This document shows, in pieces, positions 35,331 to 43,681 of a stretch of 64,000 nucleotides of DNA (position 1 is the first letter of the stretch; each line of letters opens with the position of its first letter). Below the pieces are notes generated by a model that was not told the DNA's origin, made no database searches, and saw only the letters and a program-made list of their open reading frames with translations. The translations under genes and the position numbers were made by a program. This DNA is from Butyrivibrio sp. XPD2006 (GTDB taxonomy: Bacteria > Bacillota > Clostridia > Lachnospirales > Lachnospiraceae). The stretch lies in contig NZ_ATVT01000010.1 of NCBI RefSeq assembly GCF_000420865.1, positions 1 through 64,000 on the forward strand. Direction: 5' to 3'.

Positions 35331-35966
35331 ATGCGAAAAGTTATACCATTATCAGCATTATTGCTGATGCTTCTTACCGGTTGCACATCTGCAAACAGTG
35401 AAATTATCCTTTCAGATAACGCTGCTATGGAGGCCTGTGAAGACATAGAGCCTGCAGAGACAGATGATCCTGCCGAAGAGGCAAAAGAGACTGAATCTAT
35501 AGAAGTTGTAGTCGTATATGTTTGCGGAGCAGTACAGACACCGGGGGTATATGAACTGCCCGGCGGAAGCAGAATAGATGATGCTGTTCGTGCTGCCGGA
35601 GGTTTTTCTGAAGAGGCAGACAGGACCTACGTCAATCTCGCTGCCAAAGTCAATGACGGTTTCAAACTTCAGATTCCAACCCTTCAGGAAACAGCTGATG
35701 AAGCGTTGGCGAGGAATATAGATTCTTTTGACGGAGATAGGAATACTCCAAATGTCGCCGGAAGTGACGGCAACGGACTTGTCAATATCAATACCGCATC
35801 CAAGGACCAGTTGGTGACACTCCCGGGAATTGGAGACGGTATTGCGGGTAAAATAATAAAATACAGAGATGAGAACGGCTCTTTTAAGAGTATAGAAGAT
35901 ATCATGAAGGTATCCGGAATCAAGGATAAGCTGTTCTCCAAGATAAAAGATCATATTACTGTTTGA
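35331..35966 (+). CDS. comEA: ComEA-type DNA-binding competence lipoprotein
   Basis: ComEA binds incoming double-stranded DNA at the membrane and hands it to the ComEC channel. A lipoprotein signal peptide ends LLTGC (Cys18), a linker follows, then an SLBB domain (VYVCGAVQTPGVYELPGG, about 62-80) and a C-terminal helix-hairpin-helix pair (LVNINTASKDQLVTLPGIG and ISGIKDKLF-like end). Usual Firmicute ComEA has a transmembrane anchor; here a lipobox replaces it. AAGGAGG precedes the ATG. comEC is 3.2 kb downstream beyond a two-component system. Confidence 0.9.
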   Translation: MRKVIPLSALLLMLLTGCTSANSEIILSDNAAMEACEDIEPAETDDPAEEAKETESIEVVVVYVCGAVQTPGVYELPGGSRIDDAVRAAGGFSEEADRTYVNLAAKVNDGFKLQIPTLQETADEALARNIDSFDGDRNTPNVAGSDGNGLVNINTASKDQLVTLPGIGDGIAGKIIKYRDENGSFKSIEDIMKVSGIKDKLFSKIKDHITV

Positions 35967-35984
35967 TTTAGGAATGGTGAGGAA

Positions 35985-36665
35985 ATGGGCAAGAAAGCAC
36001 TTGTAGTTGATGACGAAAAGGCAATCGTAAAGGGAATAAAGTTCAGTCTGGAACAGGATGACATAGTAGTAGACTGTGCATACGACGGACAGGAAGCTCT
36101 TGATAAGGCAAGAAGCGGCAATTACGATATAATCCTTCTCGACGTCATGCTTCCCAAGCTCACAGGGTTTGAAGTATGTCAGCAGATCAGGGAGTTTTCT
36201 GATGTACCTATTATCATGCTTACAGCTAAGGGTGATGATATGGACAAGATCCTTGGACTTGAGTATGGCGCTGACGACTACATCACAAAACCTTTTAACA
36301 TTCTTGAAGTTAAGGCCAGAATCAAGGCTATTATCAGAAGAACCGGCAGAACTGCTGAGGTTGACAAGATGATGACTTTTGGCGACCTTAAGCTCAATGA
36401 AGAATACAGAAGAGTATTTGTAGGGGACAGAGAGATCAATGTAACCAGCAGAGAGTATGAGCTTCTGGAACTTTTGGCATCTACTCCCGGCAAGACCTAC
36501 ACAAGAGAGGAACTTCTTGAGACCATCTGGGGAACAGATTATCCCGGAGATGAGAGAACTGTTGATGTTCATATCAGAAGACTTCGTGAGAAGCTTGAGT
36601 CTAACCCAAGCGAGCCCAGATATGTAAGAACTAAATGGGGCGCCGGATACTACTTCCAGGCATAA
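35985..36665 (+). CDS. OmpR/PhoB-family response regulator
   Basis: Phosphorylation-dependent transcription factor. The receiver domain has Asp9/Asp10, phospho-acceptor Asp53 in ILLDVMLPKL and the KPF lysine near 103. A winged-helix effector covers about 130-226 (TSREYELLELLASTPGK, ERTVDVHIRRLREKLE). Length (226 aa) is normal. The kinase gene starts 2 bp after its stop. The cassette resembles WalRK and MtrAB systems; which one cannot be settled here. Confidence 0.92.
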   Translation: MGKKALVVDDEKAIVKGIKFSLEQDDIVVDCAYDGQEALDKARSGNYDIILLDVMLPKLTGFEVCQQIREFSDVPIIMLTAKGDDMDKILGLEYGADDYITKPFNILEVKARIKAIIRRTGRTAEVDKMMTFGDLKLNEEYRRVFVGDREINVTSREYELLELLASTPGKTYTREELLETIWGTDYPGDERTVDVHIRRLREKLESNPSEPRYVRTKWGAGYYFQA

Positions 36666-36667
36666 CT

Positions 36668-38167
36668 ATGGATAAAAGTAAGTTTAAGATCAGAGATATT
36701 CTAAAGAGTCTAAGAGTGCGTTTCTTCATAATTGTATTTATAACGGGGCTTGTTTCATGCCTCGTTATGCATTCTGTCATTTTGACGAGCTATGAGGATC
36801 GTGCTGTCAATGTTAGATCAACCGAGGTGCAGACGCAGCTGCGTATTCTTGCCAATCACCTCATTGTTTCCAATTACCTGCTTGATACATCTTCGGAAGT
36901 GATCAATGCCGAGCTGGATATGCTTGCCAATCTTTACGATGGCCGCGTTATCGTTATCAATGACGATCTCAAGGTGGTAAAAGACACTTACAATATAAGT
37001 CAGGGCAAAACAATCATTTCGGAAGAGGTTGTAAACTGCTTAAAGACCGGATCCAAGGGTACAGTTTCTAAATATGACCAGGCCAACGGTTATATTGAAA
37101 TCGTAACTCCGATCATTGAAAGTGAAGTCATTCAGGAGGAAGACGTATCTGTAACAGGCAAGACCAGCGAGGTGGTACGAGGTGTTCTGCTCACCAGCGT
37201 TTCAACAGATACCATAGCTACTACTCTGACTATCCTTAGCAGGAGGGCCCAGAGCCTGGAGGTAGTTATTATTCTGGTCATCCTTGCATTTGCTGCATGG
37301 GTTTCTCACACTCTGCTTAAGCCTTTCGACAGAATTACAGCTGCTATCAATGATGTTAAGGCCGGGTATACGGATGAGCCTATCACAGGACCTAACTATC
37401 TTGAGACTGAGCAGATCATCAAGGCATTCAATGCGCTTCTTAAGCGAATGAAGGTTCTGGATGACTCGAGACAGGAGTTTGTATCTAACGTCTCCCATGA
37501 GCTCAAGACACCGATCACTTCAATGAAAGTTCTTGCTGATTCACTGCTTGCACAGGAAGATGTTCCGAATGAGGTGTACAGGGAATTCATGACTGATATC
37601 GGAGCTGAGATAGACAGAGAGGACAAGATCATCAACGATCTGTTGTCTCTTGTTAAGATGGACAAAAAAGCATCAGGGCTTACAATCACTTCAGTAGATG
37701 TCGTCAGTTTGACAGAGGTTATCTTAAAAAGACTCAGACCTATTGCAAGAAGACACAACATTGAACTTACTCTTGAGAGCAAAAGAGCCATTGTTGCTGA
37801 GATAGATGAGGTTAAGATATCGCTTGTTATCATGAATCTTGTTGAGAACGCGATCAAGTATAACAAGGATGAAGGCTGGGTAAGAGTTGAGCTTGATGCT
37901 GACCACCAGAACTTCTACGTGAAGGTTATGGATTCCGGATATGGAATCCCGGAGGAGTCTCTTGATCATATCTATGAAAGATTCTACAGAGTAGATAAAT
38001 CGAGATCGAGAGAAATCGGCGGAACCGGACTTGGTCTTTCTATTGCCAGAAACGCAGTCCTTATGCACAGAGGCAGCATAGATGTACAGAGTAAGGTGGA
38101 TGAGGGAACAACATTCACTGTTTCAATACCGCTTACTGCAGGAGTTGCCACAGCTACAGCTAAATAA
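36668..38167 (+). CDS. Membrane sensor histidine kinase
   Basis: Partner of the response regulator just upstream. Two transmembrane helices (about 17-37 and 190-215) enclose an extracellular sensor of about 150 residues. A HAMP-like linker and a HisKA domain follow, with His277 in VSHELKTPI. The HATPase domain has NLVENAIKYN, DSGYGIPEE and GGTGLGLSIA. Length is 499 aa. ATG 36668 follows the response regulator stop directly. A GerMN lipoprotein gene follows. Confidence 0.92.
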   Translation: MDKSKFKIRDILKSLRVRFFIIVFITGLVSCLVMHSVILTSYEDRAVNVRSTEVQTQLRILANHLIVSNYLLDTSSEVINAELDMLANLYDGRVIVINDDLKVVKDTYNISQGKTIISEEVVNCLKTGSKGTVSKYDQANGYIEIVTPIIESEVIQEEDVSVTGKTSEVVRGVLLTSVSTDTIATTLTILSRRAQSLEVVIILVILAFAAWVSHTLLKPFDRITAAINDVKAGYTDEPITGPNYLETEQIIKAFNALLKRMKVLDDSRQEFVSNVSHELKTPITSMKVLADSLLAQEDVPNEVYREFMTDIGAEIDREDKIINDLLSLVKMDKKASGLTITSVDVVSLTEVILKRLRPIARRHNIELTLESKRAIVAEIDEVKISLVIMNLVENAIKYNKDEGWVRVELDADHQNFYVKVMDSGYGIPEESLDHIYERFYRVDKSRSREIGGTGLGLSIARNAVLMHRGSIDVQSKVDEGTTFTVSIPLTAGVATATAK

Positions 38168-38180
38168 ATCGGATTATCAT

Positions 38181-39116
38181 ATGGGAAAACTATTACATTT
38201 AAAAAACAGAATAACATGTGTTGTATTGGCTTTCTGCTTTATGGTTTGTGCCTTTGGTTGCGGCCAAAAGGATGCTCCAGATCCAAATGGGTTCAAACTC
38301 TTTTATGTCAATAACAGTGAGACAGGTATAGTAGCAGTTGATTATGAAATCGTGAGCCCTTTGTCAAATACAGATGCTGTTATAGGTGAGCTTATCGGCC
38401 AGCTTAGTACCATGCCTGAAAGGCTTCAATATGAGGCGCCTCTGACAGGTGGTGTCAATCTTTTGGGATATTCCCTTAATGACAAGATATTGACTCTGAA
38501 TTTTGATATCAAGTACGCAGATATTGGAAGAACTGTTGAGATTCTGGACAGAGCTGCAATTGTAAGGACCTTTACACAGCTTAATGAGGTTGAATATGTT
38601 TCATTCCAGGTAGAGGGAACTCCTCTGGCTGACCACTATGGCAATGTAATAGGTAACATGTCTGCCGATACTTTCATTTTTAACGTGGGCAATGAGATAA
38701 ACACCTATGAGAAGGTGGAGCTTAAGCTGTATTTTGCGAACGAAACCGGTGATAAGCTTATTCCGGTATACCGTTCTGTTGTATATAACAGTAATGTTTC
38801 CATGGAGAGACTGGCTGTGGAGCAGATAATAGCAGGTCCTAAGACTGATATCTGCTTTCCTACCATTTCCAAGGACACCAAGATCAACAGCGTCAATGTC
38901 AAAGATGGCGTCTGCTTTGTTGATTTTGATACATCATTTTTAAACGAACCCTATGATGTGAAAGCAGAGGTTGCATTATATTCTCTTGTAAACAGTATTG
39001 TAGAGATTACTGAAGTAAACAAAGTGGTGCTTTCCGTAAACGGTAATGCATCCTTTACCTTCATGGATTTTACGATTTCAGGACCATATGAGAGAAATCT
39101 TGATATCATGGAGTAA
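38181..39116 (+). CDS. GerMN-domain lipoprotein
   Basis: A 311-residue exported lipoprotein: basic N-terminus, hydrophobic helix, lipobox CAFGC with Cys27. Two GerMN-type repeats appear to follow (about 35-160, SNTDAVIGELIGQL; about 180-305, MERLAVEQIIAGP and FVDFDTSFLNEP). GerM proteins act in spore or cell-wall functions. The RR-HK-GerMN lipoprotein order matches actinobacterial MtrA-MtrB-LpqB, where LpqB binds the sensor. By analogy it may modulate the kinase upstream. ATG 38181 is favoured because it gives a clean signal peptide. Confidence 0.82.
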   Translation: MGKLLHLKNRITCVVLAFCFMVCAFGCGQKDAPDPNGFKLFYVNNSETGIVAVDYEIVSPLSNTDAVIGELIGQLSTMPERLQYEAPLTGGVNLLGYSLNDKILTLNFDIKYADIGRTVEILDRAAIVRTFTQLNEVEYVSFQVEGTPLADHYGNVIGNMSADTFIFNVGNEINTYEKVELKLYFANETGDKLIPVYRSVVYNSNVSMERLAVEQIIAGPKTDICFPTISKDTKINSVNVKDGVCFVDFDTSFLNEPYDVKAEVALYSLVNSIVEITEVNKVVLSVNGNASFTFMDFTISGPYERNLDIME

Positions 39117-39144
39117 TTTACATATATAGTTAGGAGTATTTTCT

Positions 39145-41406
39145 TTGAAGCGGCCGTTATGTCTTTTGGCAATTCTGCTGAGCGCGGCTGTCTGTATCTA
39201 TCTTGAATTGTTTTTATCTGACATTATCGGAAGCGGGCCTTCTCTGGATGACGGTAGTTTTGTGACCGTTGTCGGAAGGGTTTCGTCAAAAGAGTTCCGA
39301 AGGGACTTTCAGGGGCGGATTCTTCCGGTAATCTATGTTGTTCCAACAAAACAGGAAAACAAAAATTCAAAGCTGATCCAGTGTTATCTGGAGTCGGGAG
39401 ATTATGGTTTACCTGCTATTGGCCAGTATGTGGAAATATCAGGTAAAGTCAGAGCCTTTCAGGCACCAACCAATCCCGGAGAATTTGACAGTCGGCTTTA
39501 TTATTCAACCCTTAAAATTTCATACAGACTGACAAATGCAAGTGTCATTAAGACCGTTGGTGCGCCAAATCTGTACAGAGAGAAACTGTATGAGATCAGG
39601 TGCTTTTTTGAGCGTGCTCTCGACAGAAGCCTTTCAGAGCAGGACTCGGCCATCATGAAGGCTATGATCCTCGGTGATAAAGCTTTTATGGACGAGGAAA
39701 CAAGAGATATGTACAGGAACAATGGGATAATGCACATATTGGCAGTCAGTGGTCTTCACATCTCACTTATCGGAATGGGATTATATGAGCTTCTCAGAAA
39801 GCTTCACCTTGGAAAAGCAGCCACAACCATGATACCTATAGTATTTATGTATTCTTATGGGATCATGTGCGGAATGGGAACCTCTTCCTTCAGGGCTATA
39901 TGCATGTTTAGCTTAAGACTGCTGGCTCCTGTTGTGGGCAGAACCTATGATGTTCTTACGGCGCTGGCCCTGGCAGAGATACTGCTTCTTTTAGATCAGC
40001 CGCTCTATATGTATAACAGCGGCTTTTTGTTTTCTTTTGGAGCGGTGGCCGGAATGACTTTAATTCTTCCGGCGCTTGATTTGGAGAGCGTTTTTGAAAA
40101 TCTTACCATCAGGAAAATGAAGTTTGCCGATGATGAGATGTCTTTTGCAAAAGAAATACTGCTAAAGGCAGCGGACGGGTTAAAGAGTGGAGGAAGTATT
40201 CTGCTGGCAACACTTCCTGTATACGCAGGCTTTTACTATACTTATCCGCTACATTCTCTTTTTCTTAATCTTTTGGTAATACCGGTCATGGGAATTCTTA
40301 TGATGCTGGGGATCATAACCATGCTACTGGGGAGCTTTGGCAGTATCATTGCGATCATACCGGGAGTGGCGGTTCGCATAATATTGTCTCTCTACAGGCT
40401 TCTCTGCTCATCGGAAAGCCTTATAAGAGGCAGTACCTGGTACATGGGCCACTCAGAGAAATGGCAGATACTGGTGTATATGATAATTATTTCAGCCTTC
40501 GTGTGGCTTAAAGGCAGAGCCGGATACAAGAGATTTATACTGATCCCTCTGGCGATACTGATCCTTACTTTTCATATAAATCCCGAGATGGAGATCAACA
40601 TGATAGATGTCGGTCAGGGTGATGGAATAGTTATTTCCTCAACAGGACACCATATCCTGATCGATGGTGGAAGCACATCCAATAAAAGTGTAGGAAAGTA
40701 CAGTATCATTCCGTTCCTTAAATACAAGGGCATCGGTAAGCTTGACGCTGTGGTCGTAACACATGAAGATGAGGACCATATCAGCGGAATTCTGGAAATT
40801 ATGGATGACATGGAAAAAGGCGGGATAAGAATAAAACAGCTGATGCTTCCCGAAGTGTCGGCTGCTTCCAGAGGTGATAATTATCATAAGCTTGAACAAA
40901 GAGCCGGTGATCTTGGAATCCCGGTATCATACATTAATTCGGGAGAGGTATTTAACCTTGGGAAGATTTCTTTTACCTGTCTTAATCCTGCACTGGGTAT
41001 GACTTCGGAAGGAGCTAATGCATATTCTACGGTTCTTTTTATGGAATACAAGGCAGCGGGAAAGCGTGGTGCTAACAGACCGTTCACAGCTCTTTTCACC
41101 GGAGATGTTGAGGGCGAGGGACAGGATTATCTTAAGAGTGTGATAAGAAGTTCGCCCGCAAAATACGCTGATCTGTCACTGCTGAAGGTGGCTCACCATG
41201 GATCCCGTTACACCACCGATGAGGAATTCCTTTCGCTGGTTAGTCCTAAGATTGCAGTTATCAGCTGCGGAAGGGATAATTCATACGGCCATCCGCATCA
41301 GGAACTATTACAGAGGTTAAGAGATGCAAATGTACAAGTCTTTCGAACAGACGAAATCGGTGCGATTTCTATCACTGTAAATAATGGAAAAGTAGTCATC
41401 AAGTAA
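39145..41406 (+). CDS. comEC: ComEC/Rec2 DNA uptake channel
   Basis: Inner-membrane channel that imports single-stranded DNA during transformation. The N-terminal region (about 30-160) has a DUF4131/OB-like fold. The centre (about 195-480) is the Competence membrane domain with NNGIMHILAVSGLHISLIG. The C-terminal metallo-beta-lactamase-like domain has VTHEDEDHISGI and LKVAHHGSRYTTDEEFL, probably a nuclease. Length (753 aa) is standard. The start is TTG at 39145, 9 nt after TAGGAG. With comEA upstream it implies competence machinery. Confidence 0.94.
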   Translation: MKRPLCLLAILLSAAVCIYLELFLSDIIGSGPSLDDGSFVTVVGRVSSKEFRRDFQGRILPVIYVVPTKQENKNSKLIQCYLESGDYGLPAIGQYVEISGKVRAFQAPTNPGEFDSRLYYSTLKISYRLTNASVIKTVGAPNLYREKLYEIRCFFERALDRSLSEQDSAIMKAMILGDKAFMDEETRDMYRNNGIMHILAVSGLHISLIGMGLYELLRKLHLGKAATTMIPIVFMYSYGIMCGMGTSSFRAICMFSLRLLAPVVGRTYDVLTALALAEILLLLDQPLYMYNSGFLFSFGAVAGMTLILPALDLESVFENLTIRKMKFADDEMSFAKEILLKAADGLKSGGSILLATLPVYAGFYYTYPLHSLFLNLLVIPVMGILMMLGIITMLLGSFGSIIAIIPGVAVRIILSLYRLLCSSESLIRGSTWYMGHSEKWQILVYMIIISAFVWLKGRAGYKRFILIPLAILILTFHINPEMEINMIDVGQGDGIVISSTGHHILIDGGSTSNKSVGKYSIIPFLKYKGIGKLDAVVVTHEDEDHISGILEIMDDMEKGGIRIKQLMLPEVSAASRGDNYHKLEQRAGDLGIPVSYINSGEVFNLGKISFTCLNPALGMTSEGANAYSTVLFMEYKAAGKRGANRPFTALFTGDVEGEGQDYLKSVIRSSPAKYADLSLLKVAHHGSRYTTDEEFLSLVSPKIAVISCGRDNSYGHPHQELLQRLRDANVQVFRTDEIGAISITVNNGKVVIK

Positions 41407-41446
41407 CACAGTGACCCTTGGATAGGAACAGATTTGCATTTTGTGA

Positions 41447-41452
41447 TATACT
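41447..41452 (+). promoter_or_regulatory. Possible extended -10 promoter before the NSS transporter gene
   Basis: TGATATACT: a TATACT -10 with TGN just upstream, about 38 bp before the chosen TTG start. No good -35 is seen, which is common for extended -10 promoters. Confidence 0.4.
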
Positions 41453-41489
41453 AAACACTGTGCGAAAAATGATATCGGAGGAAAATGTT

Positions 41490-42857
41490 TTGAAGAATGA
41501 TAATCGCGGGTCTTTTTCCGGAAAGATCGGCTTTGTACTTTCGGCTGCCGGAGCATCGGTAGGACTTGGAAATATATGGAGATTCCCGTATTTGTGTGCC
41601 AAGTATGGCGGAGGAATCTTTTTATTTGTATATATTATACTGGCTCTGACTTTTGGCTACACTATGATCGTGGCTGAGACAGCTATAGGTAGAAACACCA
41701 AAAAGAGCCCTGTTGGTGCATTTAACACTCTTAGTAACAGTAAGTTTATGTCTGTGGGCGGATGGATTAATGCAATCATTCCAATCCTGATCGTGCCTTA
41801 CTATTCAGTAATAGGTGGCTGGGTATGCAAATACCTGTTTGAATACATAAGAAGTGATGCTGTTACCGTTGCATCGGATAGCTTCTTTGTGGATTTTATT
41901 TCGGACGGTTCAAAGTCTGAGTTTTGGTTCATAGTATTTGCGGTTCTTGTTCTGGGCGTTATTTTCATGGGGGTTGAGAACGGAATAGAGCGTGTGTCAA
42001 AGCTCATGATGCCTGTACTTGTGGTACTGGCGCTGATCATCTGCGTGTATTCGGTAACAAGGCCGGGCGCTATAGAGGGAGTTAAGTTCCTCTTTATTCC
42101 CAATGTTCAGAACTTTTCAATAATGACGCTGGTAACAGCCATGGGACAGATGTTTTACTCACTCTCTATTGCCATGGGAATCCTGATTACTTTTGGATCC
42201 TATGTTAAGAAGGAAGTCAGCATCGACGAGTCCACTAGACAGGTGGAGTTCTTTGATACAGCCATTGCTATTCTTGCGAGCCTTATGATAATTCCTGCGG
42301 TTTTCTCATTCTATAACGGGGATCAGAGCATGCTTAAGGCGGGACCTTCTCTGATGTTTATCACCATGCCCAAGATTTTTGCCAGCATGGGATTTGGAAG
42401 GATCATCGGCTTCTTGTTCTTTGCACTGGTATTATTTGCAGCGCTTACAAGTGCGATAGCTCTGACAGAGAGTGCTGTTTCCACCTTCTCTGATGAATTT
42501 GGATGGAGCAGGAGAAACGGAACTCTTATAATGGCCTTTGTGATGATACTTCTCGGAAGCCTTTCATCTCTTGGTAACGGTCCTCTTTCAGGTGTGACCA
42601 TTATCGGAATGCAGTTTCTGGATTTCTTTGATTTTATTACCAACTCAGTAATGATGCCAATAGCAGCGCTTGCAACGTGTCTTCTTATCACAAGATATAT
42701 GGGCATGGAGAAGCTTACCATGGAGGTAGAACAGGATGGACATCCATTCCAGAGAAAGCACATCTTTTCATTTATGATAAAGTTTTTGTGCCCTCTGTTT
42801 GTACTGATAATTCTTGTCAGCGCGATCCTTAACGTACTTGGTATCATATCCATGTAA
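41490..42857 (+). CDS. Sodium:neurotransmitter symporter family (NSS) amino acid transporter
   Basis: Sodium-driven symporter, probably of an amino acid. The N-terminal signature is GFVLSAAGASVGLGNIWRF with the sodium and substrate-site Gly/Asn residues, and about eleven hydrophobic helices follow, as in bacterial MhsT-like members. The preferred start is TTG 41490, 8 nt after GGAGG, giving 455 aa; the ATG frames upstream lack a site and add 24 residues. There is no regulatory element besides a weak promoter. Confidence 0.9.
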   Translation: MKNDNRGSFSGKIGFVLSAAGASVGLGNIWRFPYLCAKYGGGIFLFVYIILALTFGYTMIVAETAIGRNTKKSPVGAFNTLSNSKFMSVGGWINAIIPILIVPYYSVIGGWVCKYLFEYIRSDAVTVASDSFFVDFISDGSKSEFWFIVFAVLVLGVIFMGVENGIERVSKLMMPVLVVLALIICVYSVTRPGAIEGVKFLFIPNVQNFSIMTLVTAMGQMFYSLSIAMGILITFGSYVKKEVSIDESTRQVEFFDTAIAILASLMIIPAVFSFYNGDQSMLKAGPSLMFITMPKIFASMGFGRIIGFLFFALVLFAALTSAIALTESAVSTFSDEFGWSRRNGTLIMAFVMILLGSLSSLGNGPLSGVTIIGMQFLDFFDFITNSVMMPIAALATCLLITRYMGMEKLTMEVEQDGHPFQRKHIFSFMIKFLCPLFVLIILVSAILNVLGIISM

Positions 42858-42889
42858 CAACAGATAATTATGAATGCGAGGAGAATGTT

Positions 42890-43612
42890 TTGGGGAAAAG
42901 ACAAATTCTGATAACCAACGATGACGGAATAAAATCCGACGGCCTTAGGAGACTGGTAGAGTGTGCTCTTTCGTTTGGAGAGGTTACAGTGGTTGCTCCT
43001 GAGAGTGAGAGAAGTGCTGCTTCACATTCGCTGACACTGAGGCACAGCGTGGATTGCTATCCATATGACTTTGGAATAGAGGGCGTCAAAGCCTATACCT
43101 GTTCGGGAACACCCAGTGACTGCGTGAGAGTAGGAAGCCTTTATCTGATGCCTGAGAAACCTGATGTAGTAATGTCCGGAATTAACTATGGATACAATGT
43201 TTCTTCAGACATACAGTACTCAGCCACACTTGGAGCTGCCTTTGAGGGTGAGTTCCAGGGATATCATTCTATAGCTTTCTCTGAGTCCAACAACGGAATC
43301 CATGAGGTGACAGATTATTATTTAAAAGAGCTGATGGAAGAAATGCTAAAGAGAGAATATGTGCCGGGATATGTTGACAGTATAAACTTCCCCGGATGCA
43401 AGCTTTCAGAGTGCAAGGGAGTTCTAAGAGACAGAACTGTTTCAAGAACTCCGTTCTACACAGACAGATACAAAAAGACGGCTGACCTTGAAAACGGTGG
43501 CGTGAGCCTTATGGTGGACGGCATCTACAGCCCTGTACATGAAGATGATACAGACTACGGAGCTGTACTCGATAACTACGTATCTGTAGGCGTAGTCAAG
43601 AATCTGTGCTGA
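42890..43612 (+). CDS. surE: 5'/3'-nucleotidase SurE
   Basis: Metal-dependent phosphatase acting on nucleoside monophosphates and short polyphosphate. The N-terminus ILITNDDGIKSDG carries the acidic metal pair; VAPESERSAASHS, SGTPSDCV and VMSGINYGYN are family motifs. Length (240 aa) is normal. The start is TTG 42890, 8 nt after GAGGAG. It is the third TTG start in a row. Confidence 0.93.
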   Translation: MGKRQILITNDDGIKSDGLRRLVECALSFGEVTVVAPESERSAASHSLTLRHSVDCYPYDFGIEGVKAYTCSGTPSDCVRVGSLYLMPEKPDVVMSGINYGYNVSSDIQYSATLGAAFEGEFQGYHSIAFSESNNGIHEVTDYYLKELMEEMLKREYVPGYVDSINFPGCKLSECKGVLRDRTVSRTPFYTDRYKKTADLENGGVSLMVDGIYSPVHEDDTDYGAVLDNYVSVGVVKNLC

Positions 43613-43639
43613 TAAAAACTTGAATATACCAATAAAAAC

Positions 43640-43662
43640 GGGACAGGCTGTTAGCCTGTCCC
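43640..43662. terminator. Bidirectional terminator between surE and nrdD
   Basis: A perfect 10-bp stem (GGGACAGGCT at 43640-43649, its complement at 43653-43662) with a 3-nt loop. On the minus strand a T-run follows directly, so it terminates nrdD; on the plus strand the tail is A/T-rich. Confidence 0.85.
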
Positions 43663-43681
43663 ATTATTTATGCTTAATTTT

